From Bacteroidetes bacterium ADurb.Bin145 (lineage in GTDB: Bacteria > Bacteroidota > Bacteroidia > Bacteroidales > VadinHA17): a DNA stretch of 64,000 nucleotides. Location: the NCBI GenBank assembly GCA_002070505.1, contig MWDJ01000001.1, positions 92,918 to 156,917 on the forward strand, given 5' to 3'. The translations under genes and the position numbers were made by a program. Below, in pieces: positions 1-8,651 of the stretch. The notes under the pieces are model-generated. The model worked only from the letters and a program-made list of their open reading frames with translations, was not told the DNA's origin and ran no database searches. Each line of letters begins with the position of its first letter. The stretch's first letter is position 1.

Positions 1-353
1 ATATCAGAACAGCGATCCTTGATGTCTCATTCACAGCTCACATGCCCGATTGCCTGGAGATGCCATATAAACCAAAAGTATTAAATGCCACCGATCCGGT
101 GATTGGTAAACCCACATACAGGCTTGGAGGTAACTCCTGTCTGTCAGGCGACTTCATAGGCGACTGGTCCTTTGATCATGAACTTATACCCGGGGAAAGG
201 ATAATTTTCATGGATATGATCCATTATACGATGGTCAAGACTACGACCTTCAACGGGGTACAGCATCCTTCCATAGGCATCTGGACCTCTGACAACAAGT
301 TCAGGCTAATAAGGAAATTCAGCTATCGGGATTACAAAAACCGCCTGTCTTAA
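1..353 (+). CDS. nspC: Carboxynorspermidine decarboxylase, C-terminal part (5' end outside window)
   Basis: The frame is open from the left edge of the window, so about the first two thirds of the gene are missing. The visible 117 or so residues carry segments typical of the C-terminus of carboxynorspermidine decarboxylase: DVSFTAHMPDCLEMPYKP, YRLGGNSC, GDWSFDHEL and DMIHYTMVKT, ending in FNGVQHPSIGIW. The family is a fold-III PLP enzyme that decarboxylates carboxynorspermidine or carboxyspermidine, the last step of the alternative spermidine pathway common in Bacteroidota. The Cys of GNSC and the Asp of GDWSFDHE lie in the PLP/substrate region of the related ornithine and diaminopimelate decarboxylases. 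The start and regulation cannot be seen. Confidence 0.9.
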   Translation, partial: IRTAILDVSFTAHMPDCLEMPYKPKVLNATDPVIGKPTYRLGGNSCLSGDFIGDWSFDHELIPGERIIFMDMIHYTMVKTTTFNGVQHPSIGIWTSDNKFRLIRKFSYRDYKNRLS

Positions 354-735
354 CTATACTCCCGGTCTCCTGTCTCCGGTCCCCGGTCCCCGGTCCCCGG
401 TCTCCTGACCTACTTTTTCCTGCAGATCCCGCAGATTTTCGCAGAAAGAACTCGTTCTCACTCTTGTACGTCGCCCCCTTCCGTTATCGCGGAACTTCGT
501 CGCTTTGCTCCTTGTCACCTCATCACCCCCTCTTTCTTCCGACTTCTGACTTCCAACTTCCCACTAAATTCCGTCACCCAGTCATATAATTGATCTATCT
601 CGTCAAAAAATCCTTGACTTTCCTTAATATTTATCGTAACTTTCTTATTTTAAGCATATTTTAAGAATTGCTCCTACACCGTAACACCCTAACGCCTTAA
701 CACAATATGCCGTAACACCTTAATGACTTTATACC
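354..735. repeat. Intergenic low-complexity repeat tract
   Basis: This 382-base gap holds no convincing gene. From about 361 to 410 there are near-tandem 7-base units (ccccggt) flanked by ccggtctcctg. Around 421-450 lie gcagat-type units (gcagatcccgcagatttt). About 676-722 holds phrases of the form ccgtaacaccctaacgcc. Similar phrases recur at 2990-3195, on the other side of the split surface-protein gene, and the cgt-cac type recurs before recF at 16382. They resemble degenerate intergenic filler that I associate with Bacteroidota genomes; their function is unknown. Confidence 0.55.
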
Positions 736-1251
736 ATGAAAACAAAGCTCGCCCTCGCCACTATTTTTTCACTGTTCTGTTGTCTGTCATTTTCCCAGAT
801 CCCTCAGGGGTTTAATTATCAGGCTGTTGCGCGTGATGCAACAGGTCAGATAATAACCAATGCTGCTATTCCGGTGCGAATTGCGATACAGACATCGCTC
901 TCAGGAGGGACAACCATCTGGGAGGAAGAGCATTTATCTGTCACTACCAATCAGTTTGGCGTATTATCGCTGGTTGTAGGAACCGGAACAAAAATATCAG
1001 GAACAGCATCCTCATTTTCGGCTATTGACTGGAATGCCCAAGTATTATACTTAAAGACGACTATCCGTTATCCGGGAACTACATGGACGGTGATGGGTAC
1101 CTCTCAGATTTGGTCGGTGCCGTATTCGATGGTCGCAAAGGATGTTGAAGGTCCTGTCAATAAACTGGGTATACAGGGTACAACAAGCAACCTTGAAGAG
1201 GCGCTGTTTGAAGTAAAGAATAAAATCGGACAGACAGTGTTTGCTGTCTAA
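736..1251 (+). CDS. N-terminal fragment of the split S74/YadA-head protein
   Basis: This is the 171-residue upstream part as literally readable. It starts with a clear signal peptide (MKTKLALATIFSLFCCLSFSQ) and contains a compact beta-rich domain (FNYQAVARDATGQI, WEEEHLSV, FGVLSLVVGTG) common at the N-terminus of Bacteroidota surface proteins with S74 tails. On its own it would be a secreted domain lacking the trimerising head and chaperone. The stop follows FAV where family members continue with Tyr. Confidence 0.6.
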   Translation: MKTKLALATIFSLFCCLSFSQIPQGFNYQAVARDATGQIITNAAIPVRIAIQTSLSGGTTIWEEEHLSVTTNQFGVLSLVVGTGTKISGTASSFSAIDWNAQVLYLKTTIRYPGTTWTVMGTSQIWSVPYSMVAKDVEGPVNKLGIQGTTSNLEEALFEVKNKIGQTVFAV

Positions 1252-1314
1252 AATGAAGGAGTAAGAGTATATGTTGAAGATGGAAAGATCAAAGGGGCAA
1301 AAGGAGGGTTTGCA

Positions 1315-2967
1315 GTGGGAGGATTCGGGACAGGCAAGTCTGTATCCCAGAAATATCTGTATGTGGATGCTGACAGTATAAGGGCATACATTGATGATAC
1401 TTCGGGCAAAGCAGCCAAGGGTGGGTTTGCTGTAGGAGGATTTAATATGTCAAAGTCGACAAGCGGTCATTTCTTTGATGTGGCGACTGATGCAAACGGG
1501 ATAATAAATCCCTCGGAAAACAGGGTTGTGTGGTATCCTTTAAAAAATGCCTTACTGACAGGAAGGGTACTTGTCGAGAGACCAGACAGTGTGGGAGAGA
1601 ATTCTTTTGCCACCGGATATGAATCGAAAGCAATCGGTGACTGGTCACAGGCTTTGGGCTACAAAGCTGTTGCCAGGGGAGATTACTCGACTGCTATCGG
1701 CAAAAATGCAATTGCCGGAAAAACGAACTCCTTTGCCCTGGGCGATTCTCCAAAGGCAACAGGAAAAGATTCCTATGCTTTCGGTGCCGGAGCAATAGCT
1801 TCCGGGAATGGAAGCTATGCGCTCGGATCTTTTGGCAGGGACAGGGACGGGAATCTCACTTCTATCCGGACTACTGCTTCAGGAGATTATTCATTTGTTA
1901 TTGGACTGGGTTCAGTATCCTCAGGCCTGGGAGCTTTCACTTTCGGAGCCGGAGATACAGCTTCCGGATGGTTTTCAACAGTCACAGGATTATGGAATAA
2001 GGTAGAACCTTTAGGGTTGTGTGCCATGGCTAACGGATTTGGTACAAAAGCAGGGAATTTCTTTGCATCGGCTTTCGGAGATCATACTTATGCAAGCGGC
2101 CATACCTCTTTTGCTACAGGCTTTACAACAACAGCAAGTGGACAACTATCATCAACATTCGGTGATCAGACAAACGCAACAGGATATGCATCAACAGCCT
2201 TCGGTTACCATACTACAGCCCAGGCAGCTGGATTATTTGTAACAGGAACATATAATATCATTTCGGGTGATCCTGTTAACTGGGTGAACGGTGATCCTAT
2301 GTTCATAATAGGAAATGGACTCTCAGCTACAGCCCGGTCCAACGCTTTTACGGTACTGAAGAATGGTAACATAGGCATTGGTATCCCGAACCCGGGATAT
2401 AAACTTGATGTCAATGGTTTAGTGAATCTTAACAGAGGTATTACAAGTGGAGTTGCGCTGAGAGTAAATGGGTCAGAAGCTCTGTGGTACGATGGTTCTG
2501 TTTACAGTTGGGGTTATGGAGGAGCCTATAATGTTTTTGCAGATAAGGTTGCTGTAGGAACGACTGGAAGTCCGGGATCCTATTCGCTTTATGTCGTTGG
2601 AAGCGCTTATTCAACAGGAGGCTGGTCAGGTTCAGACATCAGATGGAAAAAAGACCTCGAGCCATTCCGGAATATTCTATCTGACGTAACACAATTACAG
2701 GGCTTTAGATATAACTGGCGTGATGATGAATACCCTGAAATGAAGTTTGACAAGGACAGGCAGATAGGTCTTATAGCCCAGGAAGTTGAAAAAGTTTTCC
2801 CTGAGCTTGTCAGGACAGATGACAACGGCTACAAGGCTGTATCTTATGAAAAATTAACAGTAGTACTTCTGGAAGGAATAAAAGAGCAACAGAAGCAAAT
2901 CGAATCATTACAGAACCAGATAGGGGAGTTAAAAACTATCATGAATACTTATATCCATGACAATTAA
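1315..2967 (+). CDS. C-terminal fragment: YadA-like head repeats and S74 chaperone domain
   Basis: This is the downstream part. The open frame begins right after the TAA at 1251, and the first usable start here is a GTG at 1315. Residues about 90-330 are left-handed head-type repeats of roughly 14 residues (ATGYESKAIGDWSQALGYKA, TAIGKNAIAG, SYAFGAGAIASG). Residues about 440-550 form the S74 chaperone: SDIRWKKDLEPF, LQGFRYNWR, QIGLIAQEVEKVFPELV, VSYEKLTVVLLEGIKEQQKQI, with a terminal coiled coil. In this family the chaperone helps trimerise the fibre and may cleave itself at the junction. A GTG start lacking the signal peptide would not make an exported protein, so independent function is doubtful. 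Confidence 0.6.
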   Translation: MGGFGTGKSVSQKYLYVDADSIRAYIDDTSGKAAKGGFAVGGFNMSKSTSGHFFDVATDANGIINPSENRVVWYPLKNALLTGRVLVERPDSVGENSFATGYESKAIGDWSQALGYKAVARGDYSTAIGKNAIAGKTNSFALGDSPKATGKDSYAFGAGAIASGNGSYALGSFGRDRDGNLTSIRTTASGDYSFVIGLGSVSSGLGAFTFGAGDTASGWFSTVTGLWNKVEPLGLCAMANGFGTKAGNFFASAFGDHTYASGHTSFATGFTTTASGQLSSTFGDQTNATGYASTAFGYHTTAQAAGLFVTGTYNIISGDPVNWVNGDPMFIIGNGLSATARSNAFTVLKNGNIGIGIPNPGYKLDVNGLVNLNRGITSGVALRVNGSEALWYDGSVYSWGYGGAYNVFADKVAVGTTGSPGSYSLYVVGSAYSTGGWSGSDIRWKKDLEPFRNILSDVTQLQGFRYNWRDDEYPEMKFDKDRQIGLIAQEVEKVFPELVRTDDNGYKAVSYEKLTVVLLEGIKEQQKQIESLQNQIGELKTIMNTYIHDN

Positions 2968-3196
2968 TGATTTAGAAAAGGTTAATAATATTATCTATGA
3001 TTTTTTCCCGCAGTCCAGATAGCTATCGGGATCGCAGATAAGCGCAGATAAACTCTCGGACCTCGTATCACTGTGCCGTAACCCCATTTTTTACATCCCC
3101 CTAACCCCCTTCAAAGGGGGAATCCCTTTGTGCCGAATCTGAACCGAAACGCCGTAATGCCCTTGTGCCGTTGTGCCTTTGCGCCGTTGCACCTTT
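2968..3196. repeat. Intergenic low-complexity repeat tract
   Basis: No gene is visible. The gap contains cgcagat-type units (about 3010-3050), a C-rich/G-rich inverted repeat (ccccct at 3105-3110 and aggggg at 3115-3120 around a tcaa loop), and gtgccgt/gcgccgttgcacc phrases (about 3140-3192). These are the same classes as in 354-735 and before recF. The inverted repeat has no following T-run and is not a convincing terminator. Confidence 0.5.
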
Positions 3197-4396
3197 CTAA
3201 TTACTAATTACCCCCGACCCTAAGACCTCATCACCCTCATACCATGCGGCAAACTGACCCGGAGAAATTCCCCTTTGAAGCTTGTTGAAGATAATATAAA
3301 TGCCCCGGCCGGTCATGTAAAGTTTAGCTTTCTGCAAGGGTTGCCGGTACCTGATTCTGACAAGATACTCACGGCTCTCCTCATTTTTCATCTTAAGATC
3401 TCGTCTGATCCAGTGTATCTCATCTCTCCTGATGAAAAGCCCTTTCCTGTATAATCCCGGATGTGACTGACCTTCCCCGACATACAGGATATTCGATCTT
3501 ACATCTGTACCTATCACAAAGAGAGGTTCCTTATAACCCCCTATGTTAATCCCCTTTCTTTGACCGATAGTAAAAAAGTGCGCCCCGTTATGGGTCCCTG
3601 CAATTTTCCCCGGGATATTTTCAAACTTATGATTTTCAGTCATTTCCATCAGGAGTGCTTCCGTGACGTTTTCGCCAGGGAATCCCGGATCCCATGTCCT
3701 GATACCGCTTTCAGATGCTATCTCAACTATCTTACCTTCTTTAGCTTTCAGTTTCTGCTGTAAAAACGTCGGCAGGTGAACCTTACCTACGAAGCATATC
3801 CCCTGTGAATCTTTCCGGTGAGCTGTTGCCAGCCCGATTTTATCTGCAATACGACGTACCTCTGGCTTCTTCAGATCACCAATTGGGAACATCGAGAAAG
3901 CAAGCTGTTCCTGGCTGATCTGGCATAGAAAATAACTCTGATCCTTGTTTTCATCGGTACCGGCAAGCAATCTGTATAAAGTCTTTCCGTCTTTCTCAAA
4001 CTGCTCTTTTCTGCAATAATGCCCCGTAGCAACAAAATCTCCTCCTATTCGTCTTGCTTCTTCGGCAAAAGAATCGAACTTGATCTCCTTGTTGCACAGT
4101 ACATCAGGATTGGGAGTTCTTCCTTTCTCATACTCTGAGAACATGTACTCGACAACTCTTTCCCTGTACTGATCACTGAGATCGACAAAATGGAACGGTA
4201 TACCGATCTTCCTGGCAACCATTTCCGCAAACATAAGGTCATCTTCCCAGTGACATTCACTCTGGATCAATCCTGTAGTATCGTGCCAGTTCCTCATAAA
4301 TAGTCCTCTTACATCATTACCCTGTTCTTTGAGGATCCATGCTGCAACACTGGAATCTACTCCGCCCGATAATCCAACCACAACCCTTCGTTTCAT
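3197..4396 (-). CDS. mnmA: tRNA-specific 2-thiouridylase MnmA
   Basis: MnmA adenylates and thiolates U34 of tRNA for Lys, Glu and Gln, taking sulfur from a relay. The PP-loop SGGVDSS is at residues 10-16. The catalytic pair is Cys101 (NPDVLCNKEIKF) and Cys201 (DSQGICFVGKV). At 399 residues it is slightly longer than the usual 360-370 because of a loop before the C-terminal beta domain. The start is the ATG that puts the PP-loop at residue 10. A perfect -7 element (TATCTTTG on the minus strand, 4401-4408) sits only four bases before this ATG, so the mRNA may be leaderless. It diverges from addA, and their promoters overlap in 38 bases. Confidence 0.96.
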   Translation of the reverse strand: MKRRVVVGLSGGVDSSVAAWILKEQGNDVRGLFMRNWHDTTGLIQSECHWEDDLMFAEMVARKIGIPFHFVDLSDQYRERVVEYMFSEYEKGRTPNPDVLCNKEIKFDSFAEEARRIGGDFVATGHYCRKEQFEKDGKTLYRLLAGTDENKDQSYFLCQISQEQLAFSMFPIGDLKKPEVRRIADKIGLATAHRKDSQGICFVGKVHLPTFLQQKLKAKEGKIVEIASESGIRTWDPGFPGENVTEALLMEMTENHKFENIPGKIAGTHNGAHFFTIGQRKGINIGGYKEPLFVIGTDVRSNILYVGEGQSHPGLYRKGLFIRRDEIHWIRRDLKMKNEESREYLVRIRYRQPLQKAKLYMTGRGIYIIFNKLQRGISPGQFAAWYEGDEVLGSGVISN

Positions 4397-4400
4397 TGGG

Positions 4401-4408
4401 CAAAGATA
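4401..4408 (-). promoter_or_regulatory. Bacteroidota -7 promoter element of mnmA
   Basis: The minus strand reads TATCTTTG, an exact match to TAnnTTTG. Only CCCA separates it from the mnmA ATG, so transcription would begin at or just inside the start codon. I see no good -33 TTTG at the expected 17-23 base distance. On the other strand a weaker match, TAACTTTA (4420-4427), ends seven bases before the addA ATG. Confidence 0.55.
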
Positions 4409-4434
4409 TCGAAAAATACTAACTTTAGTCCGGC

Positions 4435-7400
4435 ATGGGAACAGGCACTCTTACCATATACAGCGCTTCAGCAGGATCAGGCAAGACTTTCAGACTCGCA
4501 GGGATCTATCTGTCACAACTGTTCAAACCAGGGAATAATTACAGAAAGATCCTGGCAGTAACCTTTACTAATAAGGCCACCGCTGAAATGAAAAGCAGGA
4601 TCCTTGAGCAGCTTTATAATCTTGCATCAGGGAAGCAATCGGAATATCTGCCTGATCTGGTAAGGGAAACTGGCAGATCAGAAGATATTATCAGGCGTGA
4701 GGCAGGCAGTATCCTTAAGAGTATCCTGCATGATTTTTCGAGATTCTCTGTATCCACTATTGATGCTTTCTTCCAGAAAGTGCTTCGGTCTTTCACAAGG
4801 GAAGCTGGGCTGCATTCCGGATTCAATATAGAGCTTGATCACAGCCAGATTCTTTCTTCTGCAATCGACAAAATGATTGCTTCTTCAGCAGATGACCAGG
4901 AACTTCAGGAATGGCTGAGGGAATATGTGATGGCTAATCTTGAACAGGAGAAAAACTGGAACCTGAAGCAGGGAATAGTAAGGCTGTCGGAGGAACTTTT
5001 CAGGGAGAAATTCAAGATACTATCTGAAAATGATGTTGATAAGCTCAGAGACAAGAAATTCCTCCTGGGATATATTACGAATATATCATCTTTCATCACC
5101 CGGTTCGAACAAAGTCTGGTGGATTTTGGAAAAAAGTGCGAAAATATTCTCTCACAAAACAGTGTGACTGAAGAGATGTTTTACCGGAAAGGTAATGGTA
5201 TACCGGCTTTTATAAGAAGTCTCATTGCAGGCCGGACTGATCCGCCCTTAAATGCAGTAATGGAGATTATGAAGGATCCTCCGAGATGGTCGACCGGGGC
5301 TCCGTCTACTCAGTTACAGAATGCTATAAGGAGCGGATTGGAGGAAACCTTAAAAGCAGCTTTAGCCTTCTATGAGAAGAACAGGACCGGGTACCTGACA
5401 GCAAGAGTCATTAAATCAAATATTTACACTCTTGGTATTCTGGCAGATGTACTTAATGAGGTTCGTCTGACCGCTACTTCAGAAAATAGTTTTTTGCTCT
5501 CAGATGCGGGAGAGGTGCTAAGTCTTATAACCAGGGGGGATCAGGCGCCTTTTATTTATGAAAAGATAGGTAACCGTTATGAGAATTACATGATCGATGA
5601 ATTCCAGGATACATCAATCCTCCAGTGGAAGAACTTCTATCCCCTCATTAATAACAGTATGGGAGAAGGATATGACAACCTTGTCGTAGGAGATATAAAG
5701 CAGTCGATCTACAGGTGGAGGAACAGTGACTGGCAGATACTGGGCAGAATGAAAGAAGAGGATGTCGATCAGAAAAGAATTCTGAGTAAGCCACTTACTA
5801 CAAACTGGAGAAGCCTTTCAGAGATAATAAGATTCAATAACTCTCTTTTTTCCCTTATCCCGGCTCAGATACAGGAATCATTTCCGGAAAATCAACTCCC
5901 TTTCAGTTTCACAGACCTGTATTCAGAAGCAGTACAGGACGATCCCAGGAAAGGCAGTGGTGGATATGTTAGACTAGAGTTTATTGATAATGAACATGAT
6001 AGCAGTGAGGACGATTCCGGGGATGAAAAAAGTAAAAATAAAAGGTCATTTAATGATATAGTTCTCGAAAAATTGCCGGATGTGATCAGGGAAATCCAGA
6101 GTTATGGGTACAGCGCCTCGGATATCGGGATTCTTGTGAGGGAACGAAAAGAGGGAGAAGCAGTATTGCGAAGGATGGTGGATCACAGCAGCAATACAAC
6201 AACGGAGGATAAAACAAGGTTCAACTATAATGTGGTATCGAATGATTCACTCACGCTTTCAAATTCTCATGTAATAAATTTTATAGTTGCTGTTATAAAA
6301 TTATTGAACGACACTGATGATCAGATTGCCGGAGCTGAAATGCTGAGGTTCTTTATGCTTTCCAGGGGAATGAAAAACGCTGGTTCCGTACCCTTATATA
6401 AAGGGAGCCGGGAAGACAAATCCACAGAATATTATCCTGCCGGAACCCCGGAATTCCTCGACAGAACAAGATATATCAACCTTTTTGACGCTGTCGAAAA
6501 TATAATTCAGCATTTTGATCTTGGAGATAGTCCTTTTAATGTGGCTTATCTGAATACGTTCCAGGACCTGATAATTAATTTCCCGGGAAGCAGGACCACT
6601 GACTTTGACACATTTCTTGAGTGGTGGGAGATGACAGGCAGTTCAAAATCCGTGATACTTCCCGATAATCAGGATGCTGCAAGGGTTTTTACTATACATA
6701 AATCCAAAGGGCTTGAATTTAAAGTTGTTATCCTTCCATTTTTGTCCTGGGAACTTGATCATGGCAGCTTTAAGCAGCCGGTTCTGTGGGTAAGACCGGA
6801 CAAGCCTCCTTTTAATGATCTCGGACTCGTACCGGTAAGGTATTCCCCAGGATTGGCTGATACTTTTTTTGCTGAAGAATATTACATTGAAAAATGCTCA
6901 TCCTACCTCGACAATCTGAATCTTTTATATGTTGCAATGACAAGGGCAACAGATGCATTATATGGTTTCCTGCCCGCTATACAGAAAAAATCAGGGAATT
7001 CCATTTCTGATCTTATCAGGAATGCTTTTGCAAGCGATAAGAACCTTGCAGGAGAACGTGGCATTGTACTCAGGAATTTTTATAATGATGATCAAAAGTT
7101 ATTTGAACTGGGAAAAATGCCAGTTGCCACTGTAAGACCTGCCATAAGAAATGAGATAATACTGAAGGATTATAAGGTGAGCAAGAAACCTGATTCTTTA
7201 AGGCTCAGGCTGCATGGTGAAAACTATTTTCTGTTCAGAAAGGAAGAGATCAGGCAGAAGATAAACTATGGTAAACTCATGCATGAGGTATTCGAAGGTA
7301 TTGACCAAAAAGAAGATATCCCAAGGATACTTAAAAGACTCATCATTGAAGGGAAATTATCCGTTTCTGAATCTGATGTCCTTGAGAAAAAAATCATGTC

Positions 7401-7677
7401 ACTTATTTCATCTCTTCCCGTTTCTGAATGGTTTGATAAAGGCAACAGAGTTATGCGGGAAGCAGAGATCATTCTACCTTCGGGTAAAACCAGAAGGCCC
7501 GACAGGATCATTCTGAGAAATGACAGGACTGTTCTGATCGATTTTAAGTTTGGAGAGGAGAATGCCCATTATGCAGGTCAGCTCAGGGAATACAGAGAAA
7601 TCCTCTTAAAAATGGGATATAAAAACATCGATTCATTTATATGGTATGTAGACAATAATAAAATTGTAACTGTATAA
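4435..7677 (+). CDS. addA: AddA-like UvrD-family helicase/nuclease subunit
   Basis: This is the helicase subunit of an AddAB-type double-strand-break repair nuclease, which processes ends for RecA. Walker A is SASAGSGKT at residues 10-18, motif Ia TFTNKATAEMK near 43, the Walker B-like MIDEFQDTS near 387, GDIKQSIYRWR near 420, TIHKSKGLEFKVV near 754 and LLYVAMTRATDALYG near 827. A C-terminal PD-(D/E)XK nuclease domain follows (GKLMHEVFEGI, RRPDRII, DFKFGEENAHYAGQL near 1033). The length of 1080 residues fits Bacteroidota AddA. The stop TAA overlaps the next ATG by one base (7677), so translation is coupled to the radical SAM gene and then to addB. Confidence 0.9.
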   Translation: MGTGTLTIYSASAGSGKTFRLAGIYLSQLFKPGNNYRKILAVTFTNKATAEMKSRILEQLYNLASGKQSEYLPDLVRETGRSEDIIRREAGSILKSILHDFSRFSVSTIDAFFQKVLRSFTREAGLHSGFNIELDHSQILSSAIDKMIASSADDQELQEWLREYVMANLEQEKNWNLKQGIVRLSEELFREKFKILSENDVDKLRDKKFLLGYITNISSFITRFEQSLVDFGKKCENILSQNSVTEEMFYRKGNGIPAFIRSLIAGRTDPPLNAVMEIMKDPPRWSTGAPSTQLQNAIRSGLEETLKAALAFYEKNRTGYLTARVIKSNIYTLGILADVLNEVRLTATSENSFLLSDAGEVLSLITRGDQAPFIYEKIGNRYENYMIDEFQDTSILQWKNFYPLINNSMGEGYDNLVVGDIKQSIYRWRNSDWQILGRMKEEDVDQKRILSKPLTTNWRSLSEIIRFNNSLFSLIPAQIQESFPENQLPFSFTDLYSEAVQDDPRKGSGGYVRLEFIDNEHDSSEDDSGDEKSKNKRSFNDIVLEKLPDVIREIQSYGYSASDIGILVRERKEGEAVLRRMVDHSSNTTTEDKTRFNYNVVSNDSLTLSNSHVINFIVAVIKLLNDTDDQIAGAEMLRFFMLSRGMKNAGSVPLYKGSREDKSTEYYPAGTPEFLDRTRYINLFDAVENIIQHFDLGDSPFNVAYLNTFQDLIINFPGSRTTDFDTFLEWWEMTGSSKSVILPDNQDAARVFTIHKSKGLEFKVVILPFLSWELDHGSFKQPVLWVRPDKPPFNDLGLVPVRYSPGLADTFFAEEYYIEKCSSYLDNLNLLYVAMTRATDALYGFLPAIQKKSGNSISDLIRNAFASDKNLAGERGIVLRNFYNDDQKLFELGKMPVATVRPAIRNEIILKDYKVSKKPDSLRLRLHGENYFLFRKEEIRQKINYGKLMHEVFEGIDQKEDIPRILKRLIIEGKLSVSESDVLEKKIMSLISSLPVSEWFDKGNRVMREAEIILPSGKTRRPDRIILRNDRTVLIDFKFGEENAHYAGQLREYREILLKMGYKNIDSFIWYVDNNKIVTV

Positions 7678-8645
7678 TGTCCTCTGCTTCACTGAATAAA
7701 CGGAAATACCCATGGGGCCATGAAAGAAGATTCAATGCCTGTTCAGATTATTTCAGAAAGCTTTACGGTACAAGAATTCAGAAATTATCCGTTGATGCCG
7801 GATTTACATGTCCGAACCGCGATGGTACAAGGGGCACCGGTGGTTGTATCTATTGCAACAATGATGCTTTCAATCCGGGATACTGTAGGCCTGAAAAATC
7901 AATTACAGTACAATTAAGCGAAGGAATAGGGTTCCATAAATGGAGGTACCGAAAAGCCGGCTCATATCTTGCATATTTTCAGGCATATTCAAATACATAT
8001 GCTCCTCTTGAGACTCTGCGCCGACGATTTGAGGAAGCATTGAGATATCCCGGGGTAGCCGGACTTGTGATAGGGACAAGGCCCGATTGCATGGATGAGA
8101 AGAAGCTCGCTTATCTGAAGGAGCTCTCGGGTACTCATCATATTGCAGTGGAATACGGCATCGAATCATGTTACAACAAGACACTGATGAGAATTAATCG
8201 CGGACATTCATTTGAGGAAGCCGTTGATGCCGTTGAAAGAACTGCAGCGAAAGGCATTAAAACCGGTGCCCACTTTATTTTTGGTCTGCCCGGTGAATCG
8301 CGTGAGGAAATGCTTGCCGAAGCAGGAATAATATCAGGGCTCCCCCTGACGACTGTGAAATTCCATCAGTTGCAAATAATGAAAGGTACTTTAATCGAAT
8401 CAGAATTTATTGAACATCCTGATGATTTTTTTCAGTTCTCACTGCAGGGTTATATAGATTTTATTGTTGAATTCCTTGAATCGCTAAACCCTGCCATAGT
8501 TGTGGAACGATTTACAGGTGAAGCTCCTCCACGATTCCTTGCCCATATACCATGGGGGAAAATCAGAGCCGAACAGATCGGGATCATGATCGAAAAGCGT
8601 CTGGCAGAACTTGATACCTGGCAGGGAAGATTATATAAGGATTGA
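7677..8645 (+). CDS. TIGR01212-family radical SAM protein (YhcC-like)
   Basis: The 322-residue protein has an N-terminal radical SAM cluster motif in the arrangement of the TIGR01212/YhcC family: Cys in FTCPNRDGTRGTGGCIYC. Further family features are YFQAYSNTYAPLE, GLVIGTRPDC, VEYGIESC and GAHFIFGLPGESREEML, with a C-terminal half ending in RFTGEAPPRFLAHIPWG. It should bind a [4Fe-4S] cluster and cleave S-adenosylmethionine. The substrate of this family is not firmly known to me; a link to tRNA or other RNA modification is only a guess. It sits inside the addA-addB operon, overlapping addA by one base and ending six bases before addB. Confidence 0.9.
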   Translation: MSSASLNKRKYPWGHERRFNACSDYFRKLYGTRIQKLSVDAGFTCPNRDGTRGTGGCIYCNNDAFNPGYCRPEKSITVQLSEGIGFHKWRYRKAGSYLAYFQAYSNTYAPLETLRRRFEEALRYPGVAGLVIGTRPDCMDEKKLAYLKELSGTHHIAVEYGIESCYNKTLMRINRGHSFEEAVDAVERTAAKGIKTGAHFIFGLPGESREEMLAEAGIISGLPLTTVKFHQLQIMKGTLIESEFIEHPDDFFQFSLQGYIDFIVEFLESLNPAIVVERFTGEAPPRFLAHIPWGKIRAEQIGIMIEKRLAELDTWQGRLYKD

Positions 8646-8651
8646 CTTAAT

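Larger units (their letters stand above)
736..2967 (+). pseudogene. YadA-head / S74 chaperone surface or fibre-like protein, interrupted by an in-frame TAA
   Basis: Both halves lie in the same frame and are separated only by TAA at 1249-1251. Reading through gives a continuous product of about 743 codons with no frameshift: ...GQTVFAV-stop-NEGVRVYVEDGK. Related proteins have Tyr at this point (FAVYNEGVRVYV), so one substitution (TAT to TAA at 1251) explains the break. Order: signal peptide, an N-terminal domain beginning QIPQGFNYQAVARD, two KGGFAVGGF repeats, YadA-type head repeats with AxG motifs, and a C-terminal intramolecular chaperone of endosialidase type (S74). The family forms trimeric fibres at the cell surface or on phage tails. 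It may be a recent pseudogene, a sequencing or assembly error, or a product made by stop-codon readthrough. Confidence 0.75.

Noticed and set aside
736..2967. S74/YadA-head protein considered as a prophage tail fibre
   Set aside because: No capsid, terminase, integrase, lysis or other tail gene lies nearby, and the signal peptide points to a cell-surface protein.
3105..3120. C-rich/G-rich inverted repeat considered as a terminator of mnmA
   Set aside because: The stem is only six pairs with a four-base loop and has no T-run on either strand; it fits a dispersed intergenic repeat better.
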